From Yoonia sp. G8-12 (GTDB lineage: Bacteria; Pseudomonadota; Alphaproteobacteria; Rhodobacterales; Rhodobacteraceae), in the NCBI RefSeq assembly GCF_038443675.1, contig NZ_CP151762.1, forward strand, positions 1,302,001-1,366,000: DNA of 64,000 nucleotides. Direction: 5' to 3'. Positions within the stretch are counted from its first letter, which is position 1. Every line of letters starts with the position of its first letter. The translations under genes were made by a program, and so were the position numbers. The notes under the pieces were generated by a model that was not told where the DNA came from, searched no databases, and was given only the letters and a program-made list of their open reading frames with translations. Shown piece after piece: positions 25,375 through 32,953 of the stretch.

Positions 25375-26313
25375 TTAAGCTTTGATTGCGGCAACCGCCG
25401 CAACCACATCTTCCGGTGTACTTACTGCCGCTGTCGTGATGGCCCGATCAATCCGCTTGATCATACCCGAAAGGGCCTTGCCCGCACCAATCTCATACAC
25501 CTCGGTCACGCCTTGTGCAGCCATGTTCGCCACGCTTTCACGCCAGCGCACAGACCCCGTCACCTGATCCACCAGCAAACTGCGGATCTTGGCGGGGTCA
25601 CGCACGGCTTGGGCCAGAACGTTTGCCACGACAGGCACCTTGGGATCCGCGATCTCGACATCATCCAACGCGCGCGCCATCGCGTCCGCGGCGGGTTGCA
25701 TCAGGCTGCAATGGAAAGGTGCGCTGACGGGCAAGAGCAGCGCGCGTTTCGCCCCCCTTGCCTTGGCAATCTCGACCGCGCGCTCAACCGCCGCCTTATG
25801 GCCGGACACAACCACCTGTGCGGGATCATTGTCGTTGGCGGCCTGACACACCTCGCCCTGCGCGGCCTCTTCGGCAACGTCCTTAACCGCATCAAAATCG
25901 AGCCCCAAAATCGCGGCCATCGCACCTACGCCCACAGGCACCGCCTCTTGCATCGCAATGCCGCGCGCGCGCAACAAACGGGCGGTATCTGCGACAGTGA
26001 TCGCACCAGCCGCGGCCAAAGCCGAATATTCGCCCAGCGAATGCCCCGCCACGAAAGACGCGGCCTCCACAGTGACCCCTTCGGCCTCTAACGCGCGCAT
26101 CACGGCCATCGAGGTCGCCATCAGCGCAGGCTGAGCATTGGCGGTCAGCGTCAGCTCATCCAGATCACCATTCCAGATCAAACCCGACAGATCCTGCCCA
26201 AGGGCCTCATCCACCTCGTCAAAGACGGCCTTGGCCGCCGGATAGGCATCGGCAAGCGCCTTACCCATGCCAATGGCCTGTGCACCCTGCCCCGGAAATA
26301 CAAATGCGCGCAT
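25375..26313 (-). CDS. fabD: Malonyl-CoA-[acyl-carrier-protein] transacylase
   Basis: The 312-residue enzyme starts at MRAFVFPGQGAQ, set by AAGGAGAC 7 nt upstream; an upstream in-frame ATG is spurious. The GHSLGEYSAL motif holds the nucleophilic Ser, and the FHCSLM segment provides the catalytic His. It loads malonate on ACP. It is the promoter-proximal gene of the fabD-fabG unit and diverges from the cytochrome b561 gene. Confidence 0.97.
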   Translation of the reverse strand: MRAFVFPGQGAQAIGMGKALADAYPAAKAVFDEVDEALGQDLSGLIWNGDLDELTLTANAQPALMATSMAVMRALEAEGVTVEAASFVAGHSLGEYSALAAAGAITVADTARLLRARGIAMQEAVPVGVGAMAAILGLDFDAVKDVAEEAAQGEVCQAANDNDPAQVVVSGHKAAVERAVEIAKARGAKRALLLPVSAPFHCSLMQPAADAMARALDDVEIADPKVPVVANVLAQAVRDPAKIRSLLVDQVTGSVRWRESVANMAAQGVTEVYEIGAGKALSGMIKRIDRAITTAAVSTPEDVVAAVAAIKA

Positions 26314-26480
26314 CAAGCGTCTCCTTTTCATCACTTTTTCTTGGCAAAACGCTTACCGCGCCGCGCCAGCATGCACAAGCAAACACGAAACTGCACAGGG
26401 TCACGATCACAGCTGCACAGAACAGCGACTTTGCATCTGATTGTGACGTGTTACCTCTGTGCAAACACCAGGAGTTTATT

Positions 26481-27659
26481 ATGTCCGGCACGCAAACCTA
26501 CGGCACAGTTACAAAAACCTTTCATTGGCTCACCGCCCTTTTGATCCTCACAATCGTCCCGCTTGGCGTGATCGCCAACGATCTACCCTACGAAACCAAC
26601 GAACAGCTGGCCTTCAAAGCACAGCTTTTTTCACTGCACAAAACGCTGGGGGTGATTGTCTTTGCCGTTGCCTTGGCGCGGATCCTCTGGGCTTTGAGGC
26701 AAACCAAACCCGCCCCGCTCCACCCCGAACGCAAGGCAGAGACGTGGCTGGCTGAAACCGTTCACTGGCTTCTCTATATCTCGCTTGTCGCCGTGCCGCT
26801 GACCGGCTGGATCCACCATGCCGCGACCGAGGGCTTTGCCCCGATCCTGCTGCCGATCAGCCAGGACCTGCCCTTTGTGCCCAACGATGAAGCAATCGCA
26901 AAACTCTTTGGCGGCCTGCACTGGCTCTGGAGCAAAATCCTCGTTGGTTCCATCCTGCTGCACATCGCGGGCGCACTCAAACACCAGTTCGTGGACAAAG
27001 ACGCCACTCTGCGCCGCATGTGGTTTGGCAAAACCGAAGCTGCGGGCCACGGCAGCCACGCGGGCGCACGCACAGCGCCAATCGCCGCTGTTGCGCTCTA
27101 TCTGGCCCTGACCGGCGCGGGCGCGGCAACTGGGCTCTACACAGCGCCCACGACCGTAGAACGTATCGAACTTGCGCAGGTCTCCTCAGAATGGACAGTC
27201 ACCGAAGGCGCCATCAGCCTTACGATCACGCAATTCGGCAATGCGGTCACCGGCGGGTTTGAGGATTGGACATCAGCCATCAGTTTCAATGAAAACGCGA
27301 CGGGCGTCATGGGTTCGGTCGAAACCACCATCGCGGTCGGGTCGTTGTCGCTGGGGTCCGTAACCGGGCAAGCACTGGATGCAGATTTCTTCAACGCGCC
27401 CACCTTCCCCACTGCGGTCTTTACTGCCGACATTTTGGCCGATGGCGACAATTACGTGGCCGACGGAACGCTGACGATCAAAGATATTGCATCACCGCTT
27501 TCCTTGCCGTTCGCCCTGACGCTCGATGGCGACACCGCGACGATGAACGGGTCAATCACCATTGATCGGCGGACCTTTGCGATCGGCGACAGCATGAACG
27601 ACGAAAGCAACCTCGCCTTCCCCGTTCAGGTTGATATCGCGCTCACCGCAACCCGCTAA
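26481..27659 (+). CDS. Cytochrome b561 - YceI domain fusion protein
   Basis: This 392-residue protein joins two families. Residues 1-180 are a prokaryotic cytochrome b561 with four hydrophobic helices and heme-ligand histidines in FHWLTA, LHKTLG, VHWLLY and LHIAGALKHQ. After one more hydrophobic segment (about 195-215), residues 225-392 form a YceI-like lipocalin domain (ISFNENATGVMG, ATMNGSITIDRRTF). The start at 26481 has AGGAG 8 nt upstream. The heme part probably shuttles electrons to or from quinone, and the periplasmic YceI part may bind an isoprenoid quinone. A second, separate YceI gene lies next door, convergent. The function is inferred from the parts. Confidence 0.88.
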   Translation: MSGTQTYGTVTKTFHWLTALLILTIVPLGVIANDLPYETNEQLAFKAQLFSLHKTLGVIVFAVALARILWALRQTKPAPLHPERKAETWLAETVHWLLYISLVAVPLTGWIHHAATEGFAPILLPISQDLPFVPNDEAIAKLFGGLHWLWSKILVGSILLHIAGALKHQFVDKDATLRRMWFGKTEAAGHGSHAGARTAPIAAVALYLALTGAGAATGLYTAPTTVERIELAQVSSEWTVTEGAISLTITQFGNAVTGGFEDWTSAISFNENATGVMGSVETTIAVGSLSLGSVTGQALDADFFNAPTFPTAVFTADILADGDNYVADGTLTIKDIASPLSLPFALTLDGDTATMNGSITIDRRTFAIGDSMNDESNLAFPVQVDIALTATR

Positions 27660-27664
27660 AGAAA

Positions 27665-27696
27665 AAGGCCGCGCCCCGATGTGGGGGCGCGGCCTT
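27665..27696. terminator. Bidirectional terminator between the fusion gene and yceI
   Basis: AAGGCCGCGCCCC and its complement form a 13-bp stem with a GATGT loop (one G-rich slip), with A-rich sequence before and a short T-rich tail after. It separates two convergent genes. Confidence 0.8.
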
Positions 27697-27719
27697 ATCA
27701 TACCGTAAGTCTGGTATAT

Positions 27720-28301
27720 TTATTCGGGGGCTTGCATCGCCTCGATCGAAATCATCACTTCGACTTCATCGCTGACGAAGGGGGCAAATGCACCAACCTC
27801 AAAGTCAGAGCGCAGCAATGTTGTTGTCGCGTCAAAACCGGCCCACGGCATTTCCGCCATCGGGTGCATGCCAACCTGGTTCAGCTTGGCATCCAGTACA
27901 ACAGCCTTCGTAATACCGTTCAGTGTCAGATCGCCTGTGATCAGCGCTGTATCTTCGCCAGTCACTTCGATGCCGGTGGACGTGAAAGTCACCATCTCGT
28001 CGTCGGCGGCATCAAAGAAATCGCCGCTCATGAAGTGTGCAAAGCGCTCTTCCCAGCCTGTCAGCATGGTGCGGACAGGGAAAGAAACATTCACGGAAGA
28101 TGTGGCAGGATCTTCTTGGTTGAACGCGATTTCGCCTTCAAAACCAGAGAACATGCCGTAAGTCGTGGAATAACCAAGGTGGTCATACGTGAACACGATC
28201 TGGCTATGGCTCGCGTCCAGAACATAGTTCTGGGTCGTTGCAAATACCGGTGTCGTGAGGGTAGCAGCAGCAAGTGCCGCAGATGTCAAAAGGGTTTTCA
28301 T
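27720..28301 (-). CDS. YceI family periplasmic protein
   Basis: A 193-residue secreted lipocalin-like protein. Its signal peptide (MKTLLTSAALAAATLTTPVFA) is 21 residues, so only its ends are cited: MKTLLTS to PVFA. The mature part starts TTQNYVLDASHSQIVFTYDH, which contains the SxxxF strand of YceI. Members bind polyisoprenoids. It lacks the b561 domain of its neighbour and ends at MQAPE. The pair may have arisen by duplication. Regulation is not visible. Confidence 0.92.
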   Translation of the reverse strand: MKTLLTSAALAAATLTTPVFATTQNYVLDASHSQIVFTYDHLGYSTTYGMFSGFEGEIAFNQEDPATSSVNVSFPVRTMLTGWEERFAHFMSGDFFDAADDEMVTFTSTGIEVTGEDTALITGDLTLNGITKAVVLDAKLNQVGMHPMAEMPWAGFDATTTLLRSDFEVGAFAPFVSDEVEVMISIEAMQAPE

Positions 28302-28465
28302 AGGGCTTCTCCAAGCTCGATACGTTGTGCGTGAAGTGCAGATAACCCGTTGAATTTTAATTCATAGCCTCAAAAATGAACACTGCTTGTTCGCGGATAC
28401 GCAGAGTTATTTGAAACAGAAACGGCCGCCCAGTCTAGGCGGCCAGTTTCCCAATACCAGATCGC

Positions 28466-29023
28466 TTACAACAGATCCTGCGCCAACCTGTCCCGCAGCG
28501 GCAGCAACTGTGCTTCTGTGCCCGCGGCAATCGCGATTGAATAACCGCTATCATTGTAACCAAGCAAAAGCTGCGACAGACCGGTGGTCTCGTCCTGCTC
28601 AAGATAAATACCGCTGATTTCATCAAAACAATAAAGCCCAACGGTGGTTGGGCCACCGAAACGGTTCGATACCACCTGACGAATTTCGCGTGCTTTCGTA
28701 TCGATATGAACGTCTGCAACAGTGCCCCGGCTGGCAAACCACAAAAGATAGAAACCGATAGCCCCCATGAACACAGCGGCACCAATGCGCATAAAGCCAC
28801 CGTCACCATCAAAGAACAAAGTCGGCAAGACCAAGACGCCAAAGGTGGCGGTGACCAAACAGACGCCGAAAAAGAAGCTCACCGCCTGCCCCAGCAGTAC
28901 CGACACAGGCGCACCTACGCCGGACCGAACCTTGTAACCCCAGAATACATCTTCGATTGCAAAGGGGGTTGCCCGTGCAACGTGATTTACAAAGCCGCCT
29001 GCGGTCATGTTGATGTCTGTCAT
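28466..29023 (-). CDS. Hypothetical two-helix membrane protein
   Basis: I do not recognise this 185-residue protein. It has a hydrophilic N-terminus, two membrane helices at roughly residues 43-68 and 75-95 (FFFGVCLVTATFGVLVL and AAVFMGAIGFYLLWF), then a soluble beta-rich C-terminus of about 85 residues with a degenerate VHIDTKAREIRQVV strand, resembling a bacterial PH-like domain. I start it at the ATG at 29023 with GGAG 8 nt upstream rather than an upstream GTG. It is a single gene facing away from rpsF. Confidence 0.7.
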   Translation of the reverse strand: MTDINMTAGGFVNHVARATPFAIEDVFWGYKVRSGVGAPVSVLLGQAVSFFFGVCLVTATFGVLVLPTLFFDGDGGFMRIGAAVFMGAIGFYLLWFASRGTVADVHIDTKAREIRQVVSNRFGGPTTVGLYCFDEISGIYLEQDETTGLSQLLLGYNDSGYSIAIAAGTEAQLLPLRDRLAQDLL

Positions 29024-29150
29024 TTCACCCACTCCAAACTTATTGCTGACAAGATGCTGGTAAATCCGGGCAATAAAGCGGCAAGCTCAAGGCGAGGTTA
29101 AGAAATCTCCGAATGTTGCCGAAAGGCAGCTTTTCTAGGGCTTTCATGGC

Positions 29151-29178
29151 TTGCATCGCGGACGTTCGCCTGTATAAG
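29151..29178 (+). promoter_or_regulatory. Candidate sigma-70 promoter for the rpsF-rpsR-rplI operon
   Basis: TTGCAT (29151-29156) and TATAAG (29173-29178) with a 16-nt spacer lie about 110 nt before rpsF. The leader is long enough for an autoregulatory structure of the S6:S18-binding type, but I could not identify one with confidence. Confidence 0.55.
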
Positions 29179-29289
29179 GCGCGAACCTTGCTGCAAAACG
29201 TATGAACTGCGCAGCCTCTCGTGGATGGGACGCATGCAAGGTGAACCGCCCATCCTGTGAAATGCGCTGATATATGAACTGGAGTTCAC

Positions 29290-29652
29290 ATGCCGCTATA
29301 CGAGCATGTCATGATTGCGCGTCAGGACTTGTCCAACACGCAAGCAGAAGGCCTCATCGAACATTTCGGAACCATCCTTGCCGACAACGGCGGCAAGCTG
29401 CTGGAAAACGAATACTGGGGCGTCAAGACGATGGCCTACAAGATCAACAAGAACCGCAAAGGGCACTACGCCCTGCTGCGCACAGATGCACCTGCTCCTG
29501 CCATTCAGGAAATGGAACGCCTGATGCGCCTGCACGAAGACGTCATGCGCGTGCTGACCATCAAGGTCGACGCACACGAAGACGGCCCTTCCGTGCAAAT
29601 GCAAAAGCGCGAAGAGCGCGGTGACCGTGGCGACCGCCGCGAGCGTCGCTAA
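29290..29652 (+). CDS. rpsF: 30S ribosomal protein bS6
   Basis: A 120-residue protein starting MPLYEHVMIARQDLS, with the conserved LLENEYWGVKTMAYKINK-like core strand and a positively charged tail rich in Arg/Asp/Glu (GDRGDRRERR) that is extended compared with E. coli. It binds bS18 on the small subunit platform. It opens the rpsF-rpsR-rplI operon, with rpsR 27 nt later. The call is certain from sequence and context. Confidence 0.98.
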   Translation: MPLYEHVMIARQDLSNTQAEGLIEHFGTILADNGGKLLENEYWGVKTMAYKINKNRKGHYALLRTDAPAPAIQEMERLMRLHEDVMRVLTIKVDAHEDGPSVQMQKREERGDRGDRRERR

Positions 29653-29679
29653 TCGTTGATCTGAGAAAGGACATCAATC

Positions 29680-29907
29680 ATGGCTACTAAACCATTTTTC
29701 CGCCGTCGTAAGTCCGATCCGTTTGAGGGCGATAACGCCCCCAAGATCGACTACAAAGACACCCGCCTTTTGCAGCGCTACATCTCTGAGCGCGGCAAAA
29801 TCGTTCCCGCCCGTATTACTGCTGTTGGTGCAAAAAACCAGCGCGCTCTCGCCCGTGCGATCAAGCGTGCCCGTTTCCTTGCCCTGCTGCCATACGCTGT
29901 AAAATAA
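29680..29907 (+). CDS. rpsR: 30S ribosomal protein bS18
   Basis: A 75-residue basic protein with FFRRRKSDPF near the start and the signature IDYKDTRLLQRYISERGKIV region, ending RARFLALLPYAVK. It pairs with bS6. The start has AGAAAGGA upstream. It is centrally placed in the operon, 12 nt before rplI. Confidence 0.98.
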   Translation: MATKPFFRRRKSDPFEGDNAPKIDYKDTRLLQRYISERGKIVPARITAVGAKNQRALARAIKRARFLALLPYAVK

Positions 29908-29919
29908 GGAAATCATCCC

Positions 29920-30549
29920 ATGGATATCATCCTACTTGAGCGCGTCGCAAAGCTGGGTCAGATGGGCGAAGTCGTCTCTGTCAAAGAAGGCTACGCACGC
30001 AACTTTCTGCTGCCACAGGGCAAAGCACTGCGCGTAAACGCAGCAAACCTTGCCCGCTTCGAGGCCGAAAAAGCCCAGATGGAAGCACGCAACCTTGAGA
30101 CCAAAAAAGAAGCCGAAGCGCTGGCTGCAAAGCTTGATGGTGAAAAGTTCATCGTGATCCGCTCTGCTTCTGATGCAGGCTCGCTTTACGGTTCTGTCAC
30201 AACACGTGACGCCGCAGAAGCCGCCACTGCATCCGGTTACTCGGTCGACAAAAAGCAGGTTGTTCTGCTTGGCGCGATCAAAGAACTGGGCCTGCACGAC
30301 GTCTCCATCAACCTGCACCCCGAAGTGATCGCCACCATCACACTGAACGTTGCACGTTCGGTTGAAGAAGCTGAACTTCAGGAAGCTGGCAAATCCATCG
30401 CCGAGCTTGCAGCAGAAGAAGAAGCAGCCGCTGAATTCGAAATTCAGGAATTGTTTGACGATATCGGCTCTGCCGCATCTGACGATGACGATCTGGCCGA
30501 AACAGCTGGCGTTGACGCAGGCAACGATGAAGAGGCCAAAGAAGAGTAA
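29920..30549 (+). CDS. rplI: 50S ribosomal protein bL9
   Basis: The 209-residue protein starts MDIILLERVAKLGQMG and has the KEGYARNFLLPQGKA motif of bL9. It is longer than the roughly 150 residues of E. coli L9 because of an acidic tail (about 150-209) rich in Glu and Asp, a common extension in Rhodobacteraceae. bL9 binds 23S rRNA and helps frame fidelity. A strong terminator follows. Confidence 0.97.
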   Translation: MDIILLERVAKLGQMGEVVSVKEGYARNFLLPQGKALRVNAANLARFEAEKAQMEARNLETKKEAEALAAKLDGEKFIVIRSASDAGSLYGSVTTRDAAEAATASGYSVDKKQVVLLGAIKELGLHDVSINLHPEVIATITLNVARSVEEAELQEAGKSIAELAAEEEAAAEFEIQELFDDIGSAASDDDDLAETAGVDAGNDEEAKEE

Positions 30550-30579
30550 TCTTCAACACCTCTTCAATAAAAGAGATTT

Positions 30580-30607
30580 GGCCGCTCCCCTCGGGGGCGG
30601 CCTTTTT
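30580..30607 (+). terminator. Rho-independent terminator after rplI
   Basis: GGCCGC-TCCCC and GGGGG-CGGCC form the stem, followed by TTTTT, 30 nt after the rplI stop. Confidence 0.85.
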
Positions 30608-30712
30608 CATTCCACATCAAACGGTAATGAGCACGCCAGAAACTTCTCTGAGATTTACATTTTTTTAGCTCCAACGGGTGATGAATATGCGCGCAACCCC
30701 AAAGGAGCAATC

Positions 30713-31285
30713 ATGAAGAAATTATCACTTGGCCTCGCAATCGCTATCGCAAGCATCCAGCCCCTCTACGCAGATGATACGCAGACAGCGATGCAGGCTT
30801 TCCTGACGGAAAACATCATCACTTGGGCATCCGACCCCACACTCGTCGCGGCAATTGAAGCACAAAATCTCGAAACCGCGCGCTATGATCAGGCAAAAAT
30901 TGATGAACTTGATCAGCTATGGCGCGCGTTCTATGGCATTGATGACGCCGAGATTATCGCCAATGTCATCCGGACACCCGCCTCGGATTTCTTGCGCAGT
31001 CAGGTCGAAGCGTCTGGTGGTGCCATCACCGAAGCTTTCATTATGGATGCACGCGGATTGAATGTCGCAGCATCCATTGCAACATCGGACTACTGGCAAG
31101 GCGACGAGGCGAAATTCCAACAGACATTCATGGTCGGGACCAAAGCCGTTCATTTCAGCGCAGTGGAAATCGATGAATCGACGAAACAGGCGCAGGCACA
31201 GGTTTCCATGACGATCGTTAATGAAGGCACCGGAAACGCGGTTGGTGCATTAACTGTCGGCATTAGCCTTGATGCATTGATGTAG
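30713..31285 (+). CDS. Periplasmic PDC/Cache-like sensor-domain protein
   Basis: This 190-residue protein has a clear signal peptide (MKKLSLGLAIAIAS to LYADD). The mature part looks like a single Cache/PDC ligand-binding domain: helices rich in Ala, then IMDARGLNVAASIATSDYWQ and VGALTVGISLDAL, which resemble the beta-strands of methyl-accepting or kinase sensor domains. No membrane anchor or output domain follows. The start is set by AAAGGAG 6 nt upstream. It may be a free ligand-binding or accessory protein. Ligand and partner are unknown. Confidence 0.75.
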   Translation: MKKLSLGLAIAIASIQPLYADDTQTAMQAFLTENIITWASDPTLVAAIEAQNLETARYDQAKIDELDQLWRAFYGIDDAEIIANVIRTPASDFLRSQVEASGGAITEAFIMDARGLNVAASIATSDYWQGDEAKFQQTFMVGTKAVHFSAVEIDESTKQAQAQVSMTIVNEGTGNAVGALTVGISLDALM

Positions 31286-31372
31286 GCATTGGATTGCGGA
31301 CAATCCGCGCCCATCACGACTGCGCTCCGGTCAAGACCTCTCTGCCGAATGAGAACTCCGACAAAATCACAT

Positions 31373-31404
31373 AAAAAAGGGCACCAAAAATGGCGCCCTT
31401 TTTT
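31373..31404. terminator. Bidirectional terminator between convergent genes
   Basis: AAAAAAGGGC-A-CC and GG-C-GCCCTTTTTT pair with a single mismatch around an A-rich loop; T runs are present in both directions. It serves the Cache-like gene and tig. Confidence 0.8.
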
Positions 31405-31424
31405 CATTATTCAGGCGCAGAGGC

Positions 31425-32756
31425 CTACTCTTCTTCGAGCTTCTCGACAGCCTTCTGAAGGTCCTCTTTGCTGACCTCTTTGTCCTTCACATCAGCCTGC
31501 GCGAGGATGTGGTCAACGACCTTATCTTCAAACATCGGCGCCTGCATCTGCTGGCGGAATTGCGCGTTCTGCTGAACAAACTCAAAGAACTGACGCTCTT
31601 GGCCCGGATACTGACGCGCCTGGTTCATGATCGCTTGCGTCATTTCCTGATCGGTCACTTTCACCTCAGCCTTCTGGCCGATGTCCGCCAGCAACAGGCC
31701 CAGCTTCACGCGGCGCTCTGCCAGTGTCACATGCTCGTCTGTCGGCTTGATTTCAGGGTGATCGTGGCCCTCAACCTCCGGGTTTTCTTCATGCCACAAC
31801 TGGTGGGCAATCTGGTTTGCCTCGGCTTCAACCAGCGACGCAGGCAGATCAAACGATACTTTCTTGTCCAGCGCATCCAGCAGACCGCGCTTTGCAATCG
31901 CACGCGATGCACCTGTGTATTCTGCTTCCAGACGCTCGGTGATCTGGGCTTTCAGAGCCGCAAGATCTTCGGCGCCAAACTTCTTGGCCAGCTCATCATC
32001 AAGCTCAGGCGTCTTTGGACCCTTCACTTCCTTGATGGTGCAAGAGAAGACCGCTTTTTTGCCAGCAAGGTTTTCCGCCTGATAATCCTCAGGGAATGAA
32101 ACCTCTACGTCCTTCTCGTCGCCGGCTTTCACTTTCAGCAAGCCATCTTCAAAGCCCGGAATGAACGAGTTGGAGCCCAGCACCAGCGGATAATCCTCGG
32201 CAGCGCCACCATCAAAAGGCTCGCCATCGATCTTACCAACGAAATCCAGAATGACTTGATCGCCGTCTTTCGCTTGGGTTTTCTTGGTCTCATAGGTCAC
32301 GGCCTGCGGGCTCGCGGCAAGGTTATCCAGCGCTTCTTTCACCGAATCCTCATCAGCCTTCACAATCAAACGCTCAAGCTTGACCTTGCTGAAATCGACA
32401 TCCGCAATTTCGGGCAGTTTTTCGTAAGACACGGAAACTTCGACGTCGTCGCCTTCTTTCCAGTCTTCGTTGGTCATCTTCATCTCGGGCTGGGCCGCGG
32501 GACGATCACCTGTTTCTTCCAGATGCGAAGACAGCGCGCCATCAATGGCTTCCTGCATGCTCTCGCCCATCAGGCGCTGGCCAAACTGCTTGCGCAGCAA
32601 CGCCATAGGCACTTTGCCTTTGCGGAAACCTTTCATTTCGACCGAAGGCTGTGCTTCTTTCAGCTTCTCTTCAACCTTGGCGTCCAGTTCAGCCGCCGTG
32701 ACGGTGATCGCGTATTCGCGCTTGAGGCCTTCGTTCAGGGTCTCGGTGACCTTCAT
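31425..32756 (-). CDS. tig: Trigger factor (ribosome-associated chaperone and peptidyl-prolyl isomerase)
   Basis: A 443-residue protein with the ribosome-binding signature GFRKGKVPMALLRKQFG in the N-terminal domain (about residues 43-59), the FKBP-type PPIase domain near 155-240 and the long helical C-terminal domain. It binds uL23 at the tunnel exit and folds nascent chains. The start at 32756 (MKVTETLNEG) has AAGGA 7 nt upstream; the frame stays open far upstream across a tRNA gene, which is not coding. It is monocistronic. Confidence 0.97.
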   Translation of the reverse strand: MKVTETLNEGLKREYAITVTAAELDAKVEEKLKEAQPSVEMKGFRKGKVPMALLRKQFGQRLMGESMQEAIDGALSSHLEETGDRPAAQPEMKMTNEDWKEGDDVEVSVSYEKLPEIADVDFSKVKLERLIVKADEDSVKEALDNLAASPQAVTYETKKTQAKDGDQVILDFVGKIDGEPFDGGAAEDYPLVLGSNSFIPGFEDGLLKVKAGDEKDVEVSFPEDYQAENLAGKKAVFSCTIKEVKGPKTPELDDELAKKFGAEDLAALKAQITERLEAEYTGASRAIAKRGLLDALDKKVSFDLPASLVEAEANQIAHQLWHEENPEVEGHDHPEIKPTDEHVTLAERRVKLGLLLADIGQKAEVKVTDQEMTQAIMNQARQYPGQERQFFEFVQQNAQFRQQMQAPMFEDKVVDHILAQADVKDKEVSKEDLQKAVEKLEEE

Positions 32757-32779
32757 GTGCTGTCCTTCTTTTTCAAACT

Positions 32780-32864
32780 TGGTGCGGGTGAAGGGACTCG
32801 AACCCCCACGCCTCGCGGCGCCAGAACCTAAATCTGGTGCGTCTACCAATTCCGCCACACCCGC
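32780..32864 (-). tRNA. tRNA-Leu (anticodon UAG), CCA encoded
   Basis: On the minus strand the 85-nt sequence has a GCGGGTG/CACCCGC acceptor stem, a D-loop with GGAATTGGTAGAC, an anticodon stem CCAGA/TCTGG with loop TTTAGGT (anticodon TAG), a class II variable arm (GCGCCGCGAGGCGT) and a GGGGTTCGAGTCCC T-arm. The genomic CCA follows the discriminator A. It lies 24 nt upstream of tig on the same strand. Confidence 0.97.
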
Positions 32865-32953
32865 ATGATCAAAAAGGGGCAGGTTTTTGGGCCTGCCCCC
32901 GGTTGCGCGCTGTCTAGCAAAGGAATGAAAGGGATGCGAGAGGAAAAATCGCC

